In this document: one piece after another, positions 14,821 to 24,168 of the stretch
Position numbering within the stretch: position 1 is the stretch's first letter
Layout: the number at the start of each line of letters is the position of its first letter
Source: Sandaracinaceae bacterium
GTDB lineage: Bacteria; Myxococcota_A; Polyangia; Polyangiales; Sandaracinaceae
Direction: 5' to 3'
DNA length: 64,000 bases
NCBI GenBank assembly: GCA_020633195.1
Contig: JACKEC010000036.1
Coordinates: 1-64,000 of the forward strand
Position numbers and translations under genes: made by a program
The notes under the pieces: model-generated
The model's input: the letters and a program-made list of their open reading frames with translations, nothing else
The model's database searches: none
Told to the model about the DNA's origin: nothing

Positions 14821-17800
14821 ATGGCAGAGGAAACCTCTCACGAGGGCGCCGCGGATTCGGAAGCTCTCGAGCAGCTCGCGGCGGCGCTCGCCGCGGCAGA
14901 AGCCGAGCCCCACGACGAAGAGAACTGGGATCTCCTCGAGGAGCTCGCCGAGCAGTCGCAGCGACCCGACGACGTCGGCGCGCTGTACCGCAAGGTGCTC
15001 GCGAAGGAGCTCGGCGCGGATCTGGCCGAGACCCTCGGTCAGCGCGCGGCCGGGTTCCACGAGGAGTGGTTCCCGGAGGACTCGCCGCACCTCGTCGACG
15101 TGCTCAAGCGCGTCCTCGAGCTGACGCCCGAGGCCGACTGGGCCCTGCAGCGCCTCACCGTCGTGATGACGGTCGGCGAGCGGTGGGCCGAGCTCCTCGC
15201 CCTCTACGACCGCTCCCTCGCGGCCGCGCGCGACGCCGACCGGCGCGAGCAGCTCCTCGAGGAGGCGGCTCAGCTCGCCAAGGACTTCGCCGGCGAGCCC
15301 GACCGCGCGATCGGGTACCTGCAGCAGCTCCTCGAGCTGCGACCGGGGGAGTCGCAGCTCGTCAGCTCGCTCGAGCGCCTCCTCGAGCGACAGGGGCGAT
15401 GGGAGGAGCTGATCGGCCTGTGGCGCAAGCAGGTCGGCGCGGCCTCGAAGTCCGACGCGCTCGCCCTGCGCGGTCGCATCGCGGCCTGCTACCTCGATCA
15501 CCTCCAGGACGGACGGAGCACCCTGCGCGAGGTCTCGAGCCTGCTCGAGGACGGCGCCGCCGAGGACGAGAACCTCGCCCTGCTCGAGCGCGTCGTGGCG
15601 CTCGAGGGGGCCTCCGCCGACGTGCGGGAGGGCGCGCTCGACCTCCTCCGGGACCGCTACGAGGCCGCCGATCGGACCGACGACGTGATCCGCGTGGTCG
15701 GCGTGGCGCTCGGGTTCGCCGAGGGCGCGACGTCGATCGCGCTCCACCGCGAGCTCGGCGAGCGGGTCGCCGCGCGCGGCGAGGCCGCCGACGCGATGAC
15801 CCACTGGGCGGCCGTGCTGCGGCTCGATCCCGCGGCCGAGGACGCCCAGGCCCAGCTCGCCACGCTCGCTCAGGCGGGGGGAGCGCACGGCGCCTACGCC
15901 GACGCGCTCGTCGCGGCCGCGGACGCGGCGGACGCCGGGCCCCGTCAATACGCCTTGCTCATCGAAGCCGGCGACGTGCGCGCCAGGGACCTCCAGGACG
16001 GCGACGCCGCGATCGCGCTCTACCAGCGCGTCCTCTCCGCCGACGCGCTGCCCCCCACCAAGCTCACCGTCGCGCGGCGCCTCGAGAAGCTCCTCGACTC
16101 CGCCGAGCGCTACGCGGATCGGCTCGGCGTCCTCGAGGGGCTCGCGCACCTCGAGACCGACCCGGTCGAGCGGCGCCGCGTGCTCGGGCAGTGCGCCCGG
16201 CTCGCCGAGCGGCTCGACGAGGGCGACCGCGCCCTCGGCTTCTGGCAGCAGCGCCTCGAGGCCGACGCTTCGGATCCGGAAGCCCTCGACGCGATGATCG
16301 AGCTCACCGGTCGGCTCGGCCGCTGGGAGCTCCACGTCGACGCCCTGCGCCGCCGGGTCGCCGCCGACGTCCCGCGCCTCCAGCGCCGCCTCGACCTGGC
16401 GCGCATCGCCAACACGCAGGCCGCCGAGCTCGAGCAGATCACCGACTCGATCGACACGTGGACGCGGATCCAGGACGACTTCGGCGAGGACGCCGAGACC
16501 GTCGACGCGCTCTTCGAGCTGCTCGTCACCGCGGGTCGGCACCAGGAGCTCTACGACCTGTTGCAGCGCGCGGTGGTCCGGGACGCGGCGCGCGCCGCCG
16601 AGGTCCTCGCGCGCGTCGGCGACATCTGCCGCGAGCACCTCGGCCGCGGGGACGAGGCCGCGCAGGCCTATCACCGCGCCATCGTCATGGAGCCCGGGCT
16701 CGCCCGCGCGCAGGAGGGGCTCAAGTCCCTGCTGTCCGATCCGGCCGCCAAGGGCTTCGCCGTCAACGGCCTCGCGAAGGCCTTCGAGCTCACCGACGAC
16801 TGGGCCGCCATCCTCGGCCTCCTCGACGACCGCCTCGAGCTCGCGCTCGGCGACGACGAGCGCGTCGAGCTCCTGCGCGAGGCCGCCCGCCTCAGCGAGG
16901 AGCGCGGGGAGGACGGCTCGGCGGCGTTCGACGCCATCGCGCGCGCGATCCCGTACGACCCGGCGTCCCGGGAGCTCGAGGCCGAGCTCGCGCGGCTCGC
17001 CGAGGCGACCGGACGCGCGGCCGACGCGGCCGCCGTGCTGGGCGCGTCCGCGGACGCGCTCGCCGACAGCCGCAAGGAGCGCTCGGCCGAGCTGCTGCGC
17101 CACCGCGCGGGGCTGCTCGAGCAGCTCGAGGACCTCTCCGGCGCGCTCGACGCGTGGCTCGGCGCGCTCGCGCTGATCCCACACGACGTCGAGACGGCGG
17201 CGGAGGCGATCCGGGTCGGCGCCGCGGCCGGCCGCTGGGACGGCGCCGCGGGCGCGGTCGTGACCGTGTCGCGCGCGCGTGATCAATTGCAAGAAGACTT
17301 GCTCTTCGGGCTCGAGGCGCGGGCCGAGGAGGCGGGCGCCTTCGCCGCCGTCGCGGCGGGGCTCGCCGGCGCGATCCCGGCGCCGGGCGAGGTCCGCGGC
17401 GAGCTCGGTCGCTCGCTCGAGGTGCGGGTCGGCGGCTGGCTGTCGGAGCAGGCGGGAGACCCGGACGGCGCCGAGGCCGCGCTGCTCCGCGCGCTCGCGC
17501 ACGAGGCGGGGCACACCGAGACGCTTCGCGAGGTCGCGCGGCTGCAGTGGCGGGCTCCGAGCCGCGCCCTCGTCGACACGCTGCTCGCGCTCGCGGGCAA
17601 CTTCCCCGACGACCTCGACCCGCTCCACGACGCGGCGCGCATCGCGCTCGACCCGGTCGGCGACGCGGCGCTCGCGGGGACCATCCTCGATCGCCTTCTG
17701 CGCGTCTCGCGCGGGCAGTGGGAGGACGGCCGCGACGCCAGCGGAGAGCGCTCGGCGCCGGACATGGCCGTCTGGGCCCTGAACGAGCTGGTGCGCATGG

Positions 17801-20800
17801 CCCTCGAGGCCGACGATCACAGCCGCGCGGTGGACCTCCTCGTGAGCGGCGCGCGCATGCCCGTCGAGGCGGAGCTGTCCCGCCAGATGCGGACCCGCGC
17901 GGGCGAGCTCTGCCGCGAGAAGCTCGGCGATCGAGACCGCGCGCTGCGCCTGTTGCAGAGCGTCGTCGACGAGAGCGTCGAGGACGCCGAGGCGGTCGCG
18001 CAGCTCGGCGCCGAGCTCGAGGAGCGCGGGCGCCTGCCCGAGCTGCTCGCGCTGCGGCAGCGGCAGCTCCAGCTCGACCTCGACGCCGAGACTCGCCTCG
18101 CGGCCCGGCTCGAGGTGTCGCGCGTGCTCGGCCTCATCGACGAGCGGGGAGGGCGCATCAAGGTCCTCGCCGAGAACCTCGCCGAGCACCCCGGCCACGC
18201 CTCGTCGGTCGAGCAGCTCGCGCAGATCTACATCGACCGCGGGCGCAACAAGGAGCTCTCGGACCTCTACACGGTCCAGGCCGGCGCGGTGGAGCAGCTC
18301 GGCGAGCCCGGGCGCGCCGCCACCCTCTGGGCGCGCGCGGCGGAGCTGTTCGAGACGCGCCTCGGCGACGTCGACGGCGCGCTCAAGGCGCACCGCCGGG
18401 TCGTCTCTCTCGAGCCGACGGTGACGGCCCTCGACGCTCTCGCCCGCCTGCACCTCGATCGCAACGAGCCCGGCGTCGCCGCGGACTGGCTCGCGCGGCG
18501 CCTCGAGGCCGCGTCGGACGAGGAGCGCGCCGACGTGGCGCTCCGCCTCGCCGACGCCTACCTCGCGGCCAACCAGCCCGCCCCGGCGAGCCGGGTGCTG
18601 TCGGAGATGATCGATCGGGACGCCACCCACTCGGTCGCGCGCGCGAAGCTCGCGGTGCTCTACCGGGAGGACGCGCAGTGGGAGCCGCTCGCGCGGCTGC
18701 TGTCCAACGGCGCGCCGCACGAGACCGACATGGACGTGCGCCTCGCGTACGTCCGGGAGGCGGCCGAGCTCTACGAGGCGCGGCTCGATCGGCCCGACGA
18801 GGCCATCCCCGTGCTCCAGATGGGCATCGAGCTCGCGCCCGACGACAAGGAGCTGAAGTCGAAGCTCGCCACCGGCCTCCGGGTCGCGGGGCGCCTCGAC
18901 GAGGCGCGCGACATCCTCACCGCGCTGCTCGAGTCCTACGGGCGCCGCCGCTCGCCCGATCGGGCGGCGGTCCACTACCAGCTCGCGCAGGTCGCCCACG
19001 CCCGTGGGGATCTCGACGACGCGATGGCCGAGCTCGAGAAGGCCCGCAAGATGGACATGAGCCATCCCGGGATCCTGCGGATGGCCGGTCGCATGGCCCA
19101 CGAGGCCGGACAGCTCGAGAAGGCCGAGAAGGCCTACCGCGCCCTGCTCCTCGTCGTCCGCCGTCAGGATCCGGGCGACGCGGACATCGTCGTGGGCGCC
19201 TCCGAGGTGCTCTACGAGCTGAGCTTGCTCGCCACCGCGCAAGAGGACGCGGCCCAGTCCAAGGAGCTCCTCGAGACCGCGCTCAGCACGGCCTCGCAGC
19301 ACGACGCCGAGACCGAGCGGCTCAAGAACGACCTCGTGAAGCGGGGCGAGGTGAAGCTCGCGCTCGACGTCGTCGAGAAGCGCCTCGAGGTCGTCACCGA
19401 GGAGGCCAGCCGCGCGAAGATGCTGGCGTACCGCGCCGACATCCTCGCCGGGCACCTCGACCGGGGACCGGAGGCCTTCGAGGCGCTGATGGAGGCCATC
19501 CAGCTCGCGCCCCGGCAGGACGACTTGCACGAGCGCGCCCGCGAGCTCGCCAAGACGCTCGGCGTCACGGCGCGCTACGTCGAGGCGCTGCGCGGCCTCG
19601 CCGACGCCGCGCGCCGCAAGGAGGAGGCCTCGTTCAGGGCCGGCATGGTGCTGCGCATCGGCGAGGTGACCGAGTTCGACCTCGGCGACCTCGAGGCGGC
19701 GCGCGAGCTCTACCAGACCGTCGAGACGCTCGGCGTCGGCGTGGTGGACGCGTGGCAGGCGCTCGCTCGCGTGGCCGACGCGATGGGCGACGGCGACGAG
19801 GAGGTGCGGGTCCTCCGCAAGCTCGTCGACGACGACGCGCACGACGTGCCGAGCGACGTCCGCACCCGCGCGCTCTACCGCATCGCCGAGGTGCTGCTCG
19901 CCGCGGGCAACGTCGAGGACGGCCTCGACACCCTCCGCGACGGCCTCGACCGCGAGCCGCGCTACGCCCGCGCGGGAGCGATCCTGCAGGCGGCGGCGAG
20001 CGTTTCGCCCGAGAGCGAGGATCTCCTCTACGTCTACGAGGAGGTCGCGCGCGCTTCCGGCGACGGCGCGATGGTCCTCGACTACCTCGAGCGCCGCGTG
20101 GCGCGCGAGGACGGCAACCTCGAGCACGTTCGCGAGGGCGTCGAGCGCGCCGACGCGCTCGGGCTCGCCGACCGGGCCGAGGCGCTGCTGCGCCGCGGCG
20201 TCGAGCTCGCCCGGGCCAGCGAGCTCGGGCTGCGCGACGCGCTCTGGGTGCCCACCGGGCTCGCCGATCGGCGCGCCGCGGCGGGCGACGTCCCCGGCGC
20301 GATCGAGTGGCAGCAGGCGGCCGCCGAGGTCGCCGACGGCGACGAGGCGGTGGAGCTGTGGACCCGCGTCGCCGAGCTCGCGACGATGGAGGGCGGTGAC
20401 CTCGCGGTCGCGGCCCAGACCTACAGGAGCCTGCTCGCCAACGACCCCGCCAACCGCGCGCTCTGGGAGCCGCTCGCTGGCGTCTACGCGAAGCTCGAGG
20501 ACCGCGAGGGCCTCGAGGACGTGGTGACCGGGACGCTCGACGCGCTCCTCGACCCGGCGGACCGCAACGAGCTGCGCATGTTCTACGGGGACTTCCTGCT
20601 CGACGTCGCGTCGGCTCGCGAGGACGCCATCTACGTCTTCAAGACCGTCCTCGACGAGGAGCCGGACCACGCCGGCGCGGCGCAGCGCCTCACGGATCTG
20701 TTCGAGGCGGCGGGCGACAACGAGCAGCTCGTCGAGCTCCTCGAGCGTCGGCTCGACCGCGCGCGGGATCGTGAAGACCTCGAGACCATCGTCGCCCTGA

Positions 20801-22599
20801 GCTTGCGCATGGGGCGGCTCATCGAGCCGTCCGACCCGTCGGCCGCGGTCGACTTCTACCGCGGCGGGCTCGACTGGGATCCCAAGAGCCGGGAGCTCCT
20901 CGAGGCGCTCCTCGCGCACTACGGCGAGGGCGCCGATCCGCGCGACCGCGCCGAGCTGATGGAGCGGCTGCTCGCGGTGTCCGAGGGCGAGCGCGGTGCC
21001 CAGCTCGCGCGCGAGCTCATCGCCGCCTACGAGGGGCTCGAGGACGAGTACGGCGCGGCGCGCGCCCTCGACCTCGGCTTCCGCGCGCACCCGAACGACG
21101 CGGACCTCCGCGGTCGGCTCGAGGCCTACTACCGCGAGCGCGAGGAGTGGGCGGAGCTCGCGTCGATGATGGTGCACGACGCCAAGCACCGCGAGGACGT
21201 GGAGTCGGCCATCGGCCGGGCCCGCGACGCGGCGCGCATCTACCGCGAGAACCTCGCGAGCCCGAGCGAGGCCGCCGACGCGACCCGCGCCGCGTGGCAG
21301 CGCCGGCCCGAGGATCTCGGGCTGCTCGAGGAGCTCATCGCCGACCTCACCGAGGCGGGGCTCCCCGCGGCGGGCGCGGCCGACGTCGCGCAGGCGCTCG
21401 AGCAGTTCGCGGAGCCGAGCGCCGAGCGCGCCGCGCTCCTGCGGATGCGCGCGCGCCTCGAGCTCGCGGTCCACAACGCGGTGTCCGCGGTGACGGACCT
21501 CGAGGAGGCCTACGGGATCGACCCGGCGGGCTCCGCGCAGCAGCTCGTGACCGGCCTCGACGCGCTCCGGCACGCCGCGCCCGATCAGGAGACCGAGCAG
21601 CGGGCGACCCACCGGCTCGCCGCGGTGCTCGCCGAGGCGGGCAACCCCGAGGCGGGTCGCGACGTGCTCGCCGAGTGGGTCGAGCGCGCCACCGACGACG
21701 CGGTCGCCCTCCGGCGGCTGCGCGAGCTCGACTCCGAGGCCGAGCGCTGGATGGACGTCGCGCGCCACAACCTGCGGCTCGTCGAGATCGAAGAGGGCGC
21801 GGCGCAGGTCGACGCGGGCCTCGGCCTCGCCGACGCTTGCCGGCGCATGGGCCAGCCCGCCGAGGCGCGGCCCGGCCTCGAGCACGTCCACCGGGCGCAG
21901 CCCGACTCGACGGAGGTGCGCGAGGCGCTCAAGGCGCTCTACGAGGACATCGGCGCCCTCCGGGAGCTCGCCGCCATGGTCCTCGAGGACGCCCACGGGA
22001 CGGAAGATCCGGAGGCTCGCTTCGCCTCGTTCCGGCGCGCGGGTGACCTGATGATCCAGATGGGCGACGCGGAGGGCGCGCTCGAGCCCCTCGCGCACGC
22101 CGCGCAGATCCAGCCCGAGGACCACGACCTGGTGGTCCTGCTCGCCGACGCCTACATGGGCAGCGGTCGGCTCCAGGAGGCGGTCGAGCTCCTCCAGGTG
22201 ACGATCGGCAACTTCGCTCGGCGCCGCAGCCCGGCCCTGGCGGAGATGCAGCTCCGGATGGCGCGGATCGCCGGCATGAGCGGCGACCCGGAGACGCAGA
22301 AGGAGTGGCTCGGGGTCGCCCTCGAGGCCGACAAGAACAACGCCACCGTGGCGGCCGAGCTGGCCGAGCTCGCGATGGAGCTCGGGGACGACGAGACGGC
22401 GCTGAAGGCGCTCCGCGTCGTGACGTTGCAGAAGACGCCGGGGCCGATGACGAAGGCCGTGGCGTTCCTCCGGCAGGCGCAGATCGCCCACCGACAGGGC
22501 GATCAGCAGAAGGCCGTGCTCTGGGCGCGCCGCGCGCGGCTCGAGGACGAAGAGCTCGAGGAGGCCCACCAGTTCCTCTCGGAGCTCGGCGAAGCCTGA
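14821..22599 (+). CDS. giant tetratricopeptide-repeat protein, 2592 residues
   Basis: One uninterrupted frame of 2592 residues made almost wholly of TPR-like helix pairs. Typical units are LERLLERQGRWEELIGLWRK, RILADRLELALGDDERVELL-type segments and ALEPLAHAAQIQPEDHDLVV. Units recur every 34 or so residues and often as longer modules of about 110-120 residues with 'LGRWEEL ... AAxLxE'. There is no signal peptide or membrane segment and no enzymatic motif I recognise, so it is probably a cytoplasmic scaffold with a long solenoid shape. The ATG at 14821 follows GAGGACGAG; a TATCCT box lies about 40 bases upstream. GC-rich codon use is even along its length, with no sign of frameshift. Its partners are unknown. 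Confidence 0.9.
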   Translation: MAEETSHEGAADSEALEQLAAALAAAEAEPHDEENWDLLEELAEQSQRPDDVGALYRKVLAKELGADLAETLGQRAAGFHEEWFPEDSPHLVDVLKRVLELTPEADWALQRLTVVMTVGERWAELLALYDRSLAAARDADRREQLLEEAAQLAKDFAGEPDRAIGYLQQLLELRPGESQLVSSLERLLERQGRWEELIGLWRKQVGAASKSDALALRGRIAACYLDHLQDGRSTLREVSSLLEDGAAEDENLALLERVVALEGASADVREGALDLLRDRYEAADRTDDVIRVVGVALGFAEGATSIALHRELGERVAARGEAADAMTHWAAVLRLDPAAEDAQAQLATLAQAGGAHGAYADALVAAADAADAGPRQYALLIEAGDVRARDLQDGDAAIALYQRVLSADALPPTKLTVARRLEKLLDSAERYADRLGVLEGLAHLETDPVERRRVLGQCARLAERLDEGDRALGFWQQRLEADASDPEALDAMIELTGRLGRWELHVDALRRRVAADVPRLQRRLDLARIANTQAAELEQITDSIDTWTRIQDDFGEDAETVDALFELLVTAGRHQELYDLLQRAVVRDAARAAEVLARVGDICREHLGRGDEAAQAYHRAIVMEPGLARAQEGLKSLLSDPAAKGFAVNGLAKAFELTDDWAAILGLLDDRLELALGDDERVELLREAARLSEERGEDGSAAFDAIARAIPYDPASRELEAELARLAEATGRAADAAAVLGASADALADSRKERSAELLRHRAGLLEQLEDLSGALDAWLGALALIPHDVETAAEAIRVGAAAGRWDGAAGAVVTVSRARDQLQEDLLFGLEARAEEAGAFAAVAAGLAGAIPAPGEVRGELGRSLEVRVGGWLSEQAGDPDGAEAALLRALAHEAGHTETLREVARLQWRAPSRALVDTLLALAGNFPDDLDPLHDAARIALDPVGDAALAGTILDRLLRVSRGQWEDGRDASGERSAPDMAVWALNELVRMALEADDHSRAVDLLVSGARMPVEAELSRQMRTRAGELCREKLGDRDRALRLLQSVVDESVEDAEAVAQLGAELEERGRLPELLALRQRQLQLDLDAETRLAARLEVSRVLGLIDERGGRIKVLAENLAEHPGHASSVEQLAQIYIDRGRNKELSDLYTVQAGAVEQLGEPGRAATLWARAAELFETRLGDVDGALKAHRRVVSLEPTVTALDALARLHLDRNEPGVAADWLARRLEAASDEERADVALRLADAYLAANQPAPASRVLSEMIDRDATHSVARAKLAVLYREDAQWEPLARLLSNGAPHETDMDVRLAYVREAAELYEARLDRPDEAIPVLQMGIELAPDDKELKSKLATGLRVAGRLDEARDILTALLESYGRRRSPDRAAVHYQLAQVAHARGDLDDAMAELEKARKMDMSHPGILRMAGRMAHEAGQLEKAEKAYRALLLVVRRQDPGDADIVVGASEVLYELSLLATAQEDAAQSKELLETALSTASQHDAETERLKNDLVKRGEVKLALDVVEKRLEVVTEEASRAKMLAYRADILAGHLDRGPEAFEALMEAIQLAPRQDDLHERARELAKTLGVTARYVEALRGLADAARRKEEASFRAGMVLRIGEVTEFDLGDLEAARELYQTVETLGVGVVDAWQALARVADAMGDGDEEVRVLRKLVDDDAHDVPSDVRTRALYRIAEVLLAAGNVEDGLDTLRDGLDREPRYARAGAILQAAASVSPESEDLLYVYEEVARASGDGAMVLDYLERRVAREDGNLEHVREGVERADALGLADRAEALLRRGVELARASELGLRDALWVPTGLADRRAAAGDVPGAIEWQQAAAEVADGDEAVELWTRVAELATMEGGDLAVAAQTYRSLLANDPANRALWEPLAGVYAKLEDREGLEDVVTGTLDALLDPADRNELRMFYGDFLLDVASAREDAIYVFKTVLDEEPDHAGAAQRLTDLFEAAGDNEQLVELLERRLDRARDREDLETIVALSLRMGRLIEPSDPSAAVDFYRGGLDWDPKSRELLEALLAHYGEGADPRDRAELMERLLAVSEGERGAQLARELIAAYEGLEDEYGAARALDLGFRAHPNDADLRGRLEAYYREREEWAELASMMVHDAKHREDVESAIGRARDAARIYRENLASPSEAADATRAAWQRRPEDLGLLEELIADLTEAGLPAAGAADVAQALEQFAEPSAERAALLRMRARLELAVHNAVSAVTDLEEAYGIDPAGSAQQLVTGLDALRHAAPDQETEQRATHRLAAVLAEAGNPEAGRDVLAEWVERATDDAVALRRLRELDSEAERWMDVARHNLRLVEIEEGAAQVDAGLGLADACRRMGQPAEARPGLEHVHRAQPDSTEVREALKALYEDIGALRELAAMVLEDAHGTEDPEARFASFRRAGDLMIQMGDAEGALEPLAHAAQIQPEDHDLVVLLADAYMGSGRLQEAVELLQVTIGNFARRRSPALAEMQLRMARIAGMSGDPETQKEWLGVALEADKNNATVAAELAELAMELGDDETALKALRVVTLQKTPGPMTKAVAFLRQAQIAHRQGDQQKAVLWARRARLEDEELEEAHQFLSELGEA

Positions 22600-22620
22600 G
22601 CAGCTCCCGTGTCTGCGCGC

Positions 22621-22637
22621 GACGCCCCTGTGGCGTC
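22621..22637 (+). terminator. candidate terminator hairpin after the giant TPR gene
   Basis: GACGCC and GGCGTC pair perfectly around a 5-base loop, 22 bases after the TPR stop. No T-run follows, so it is weak on its own. Confidence 0.3.
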
Positions 22638-22707
22638 ACGCGAAGGCGCGGGACATCCGCGCGCGATACTCCGCGCGGGCCATGAAAAAACGGTAGAGGG
22701 TCTTCAT
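22636..22707 (-). CDS. candidate 23-residue small protein
   Basis: The frame reads MKTLYRFFMARAEYRARMSR followed by AFA and stop. It is short but has AGGAG, 8 bases before the ATG, in a region where many real genes lack any ribosome binding site. The peptide is basic and would form an amphipathic helix. It sits alone on the minus strand between the giant TPR gene and the MazG-like gene. Function unknown; it could also be a leader peptide with no downstream gene. Confidence 0.35.
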   Translation of the reverse strand: MKTLYRFFMARAEYRARMSRAFA

Positions 22708-22865
22708 CGTAGGGTCTCCTGCTCTGCTACCCAGCAGCGATCGTGCCAGCCCGCGCGGCCGTCGCCTCGGCGCTCGGCGAACACGGGGCGCGCCAAATCG
22801 ACCACGGCGTCGGGCACCGCGTGACGCGTTGGCGAGGCGCCGCGCGACTCTGCTATGCCGGCGGC

Positions 22866-23564
22866 ATGGCGGACCTGACAGGTGCCCTCGAAGCCATCCG
22901 GGCCTTCGTGCGCGATCGCGCGTGGGAGCCGTTCCACGATCCGAAGAACCTCGCGATGGCGGTCGCGAGCGAGGCCGGGGAGCTGGTCGCCGAGCTGCGT
23001 TGGGTCGCGAGTGAGCGCGCCGACGAGGCGACCCGCGAGCCCGAGACCCACGCGCGCCTCACGGACGAGGCCGCGGACGTGGCGATCACGCTGCTCATGT
23101 TCTGCGACCGGGCGGGCATCGACCTCGCCGCGGCGATCCCCCGCAAGCTCGACAAGAACGCGCTGCGCTACCCCATCCTGATGCCGGACGAGGCGCCGGA
23201 CCTCCTGCTCCTGCCGTGGGCGGCGCGCCGGGCGCTCGACCTCGCCGGGCGGAAGGTCTCGCTCCAGGCCTGGCAGGCGCTGCCGCTCGAGGTGCGCCGG
23301 CGCCTCGCGGGGCTCGGCAGCGTGGCCGCCGTGGACCTCGACGCGGTCCGCGCGCTCGTCGAGGGCGAGGCCATCGGAGAGACGATCGAGGCCTTCGTGC
23401 CGCCCCCGGGCGCGCCGCCGGGGCTGGACGCTCCCGGCTGGGCCACGCTCTCCCTGGTGGCGCAACACGCCTTGCACGCATACGCCGCCCGCGGGAAGGC
23501 CGACCGGATGCGCGAGCTCTACGACGCCGTGATGTCCTCGGGCGAGTCCCAGTCCACCAAGTGA
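22866..23564 (+). CDS. MazG-like nucleotide pyrophosphohydrolase with a C-terminal nitrate-reductase-associated-like domain
   Basis: A 232-residue soluble protein. Residues 1-100 match the MazG/dCTPase (RS21-C6) type: RDRAWEPFHDPKNLAMAV, ASEAGELVAEL and LTDEAADVAITL carry the acidic residues that bind magnesium (E36, E39, E68, D71). These enzymes hydrolyse (d)NTPs to monophosphates. The second half (about 108-150, LPWAARRALDLAGRKVSLQA, then WQALP) resembles the nitrate-reductase-associated protein family. The fusion is my reading, with moderate confidence. Start ATG 22866, with TATGCC 6 bases before it. Its last 46 bases overlap the end of mobA on the other strand. Confidence 0.78.
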   Translation: MADLTGALEAIRAFVRDRAWEPFHDPKNLAMAVASEAGELVAELRWVASERADEATREPETHARLTDEAADVAITLLMFCDRAGIDLAAAIPRKLDKNALRYPILMPDEAPDLLLLPWAARRALDLAGRKVSLQAWQALPLEVRRRLAGLGSVAAVDLDAVRALVEGEAIGETIEAFVPPPGAPPGLDAPGWATLSLVAQHALHAYAARGKADRMRELYDAVMSSGESQSTK

Positions 23565-24061
23565 TCCGCCTCGATCGGGGCCTCGGTGGCCCCGACCGCC
23601 TCGATCAGGCCCGTCAACGATCGGCGCCCTTGCGCCAGCCGCGCTCGGGCGACCGCGAGCACCTCGGGCCCGTAGCTGGCGCAGAGCGGCTCCCATCGCC
23701 CCTCGCGCTTCGGGGCAACGATCGCGGCGTCGATCGCGAGCAGAGCGCGGACGTCCTCCGCGGTCACGAAGGGCATGTCGCAGGCGAGCGCGACGACCCG
23801 GCGGCCGGCCGCGTGCTCGAGGAGGCCCACGAGGCCCGCGAGCGGCCCCGCGTCGGCCTCGGCGTCCGGGACGAACGGGCCCATCCCCGCGTACGCGGGG
23901 TGCTCACCGACGAGGGTGGCCTCGAGGCCCGCCTCCTCGAGCACGGCGAGCGCGCGCTCGACGAGGCGCCGTCCGTCCGGGCCTCGCAACAAGCCCTTGG
24001 GCTCGCCCATCCGGCGGCTCGCCCCTCCGACGAAGACACCCCCGATCGGTCGGTCGCGCAC
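23519..24061 (-). CDS. mobA: molybdenum cofactor guanylyltransferase MobA
   Basis: A 180-residue soluble enzyme. GGASRRMGEPKGLL is the nucleotide-binding signature of MobA (normally L-A-G-G-x-S-x-R-M-G-x-x-K), and ALACDMPFVT carries the conserved D-M-P that binds GTP and magnesium. The family attaches GMP to molybdopterin to make the guanine dinucleotide cofactor of DMSO-reductase-type enzymes such as nitrate reductase. Length is typical. Start GTG 24061, with TAACCT 5 bases before it. The 3' end overlaps the convergent MazG-like gene by 46 bases; that partner's C-terminal domain resembles a nitrate-reductase-associated protein, a possible functional link. Confidence 0.88.
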   Translation of the reverse strand: MRDRPIGGVFVGGASRRMGEPKGLLRGPDGRRLVERALAVLEEAGLEATLVGEHPAYAGMGPFVPDAEADAGPLAGLVGLLEHAAGRRVVALACDMPFVTAEDVRALLAIDAAIVAPKREGRWEPLCASYGPEVLAVARARLAQGRRSLTGLIEAVGATEAPIEADHLVDWDSPEDITAS

Positions 24062-24066
24062 GCCGC

Positions 24067-24072
24067 AGGTTA
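24067..24072 (-). promoter_or_regulatory. candidate -10 box (TAACCT) of mobA
   Basis: TAACCT ends 5 bases before the GTG at 24061 on the minus strand, with no Shine-Dalgarno site. Confidence 0.38.
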
Positions 24073-24155
24073 GCCCGTCGCGGACGGCCCGCGCGTCCGG
24101 TTTCGGGTCGCGTTCTCGGAGGCCCGCGCTGGCAGTCAGGCGCGCCGGCCGGTGT

Positions 24156-24161
24156 TACGTT
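24156..24161 (+). promoter_or_regulatory. candidate -10 box (TACGTT) of the YfaP-like gene
   Basis: TACGTT ends 7 bases before the GTG at 24169 and supports that start over the TTG at 24160, which lies inside the box. Confidence 0.35.
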
Positions 24162-24168
24162 GCCTCCC

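Noticed and set aside
14644..22569. 2641-codon open frame antisense to the TPR gene
   Set aside because: Composition is the mirror of the TPR codons (Leu/Arg/Val/Glu), with no independent motif.
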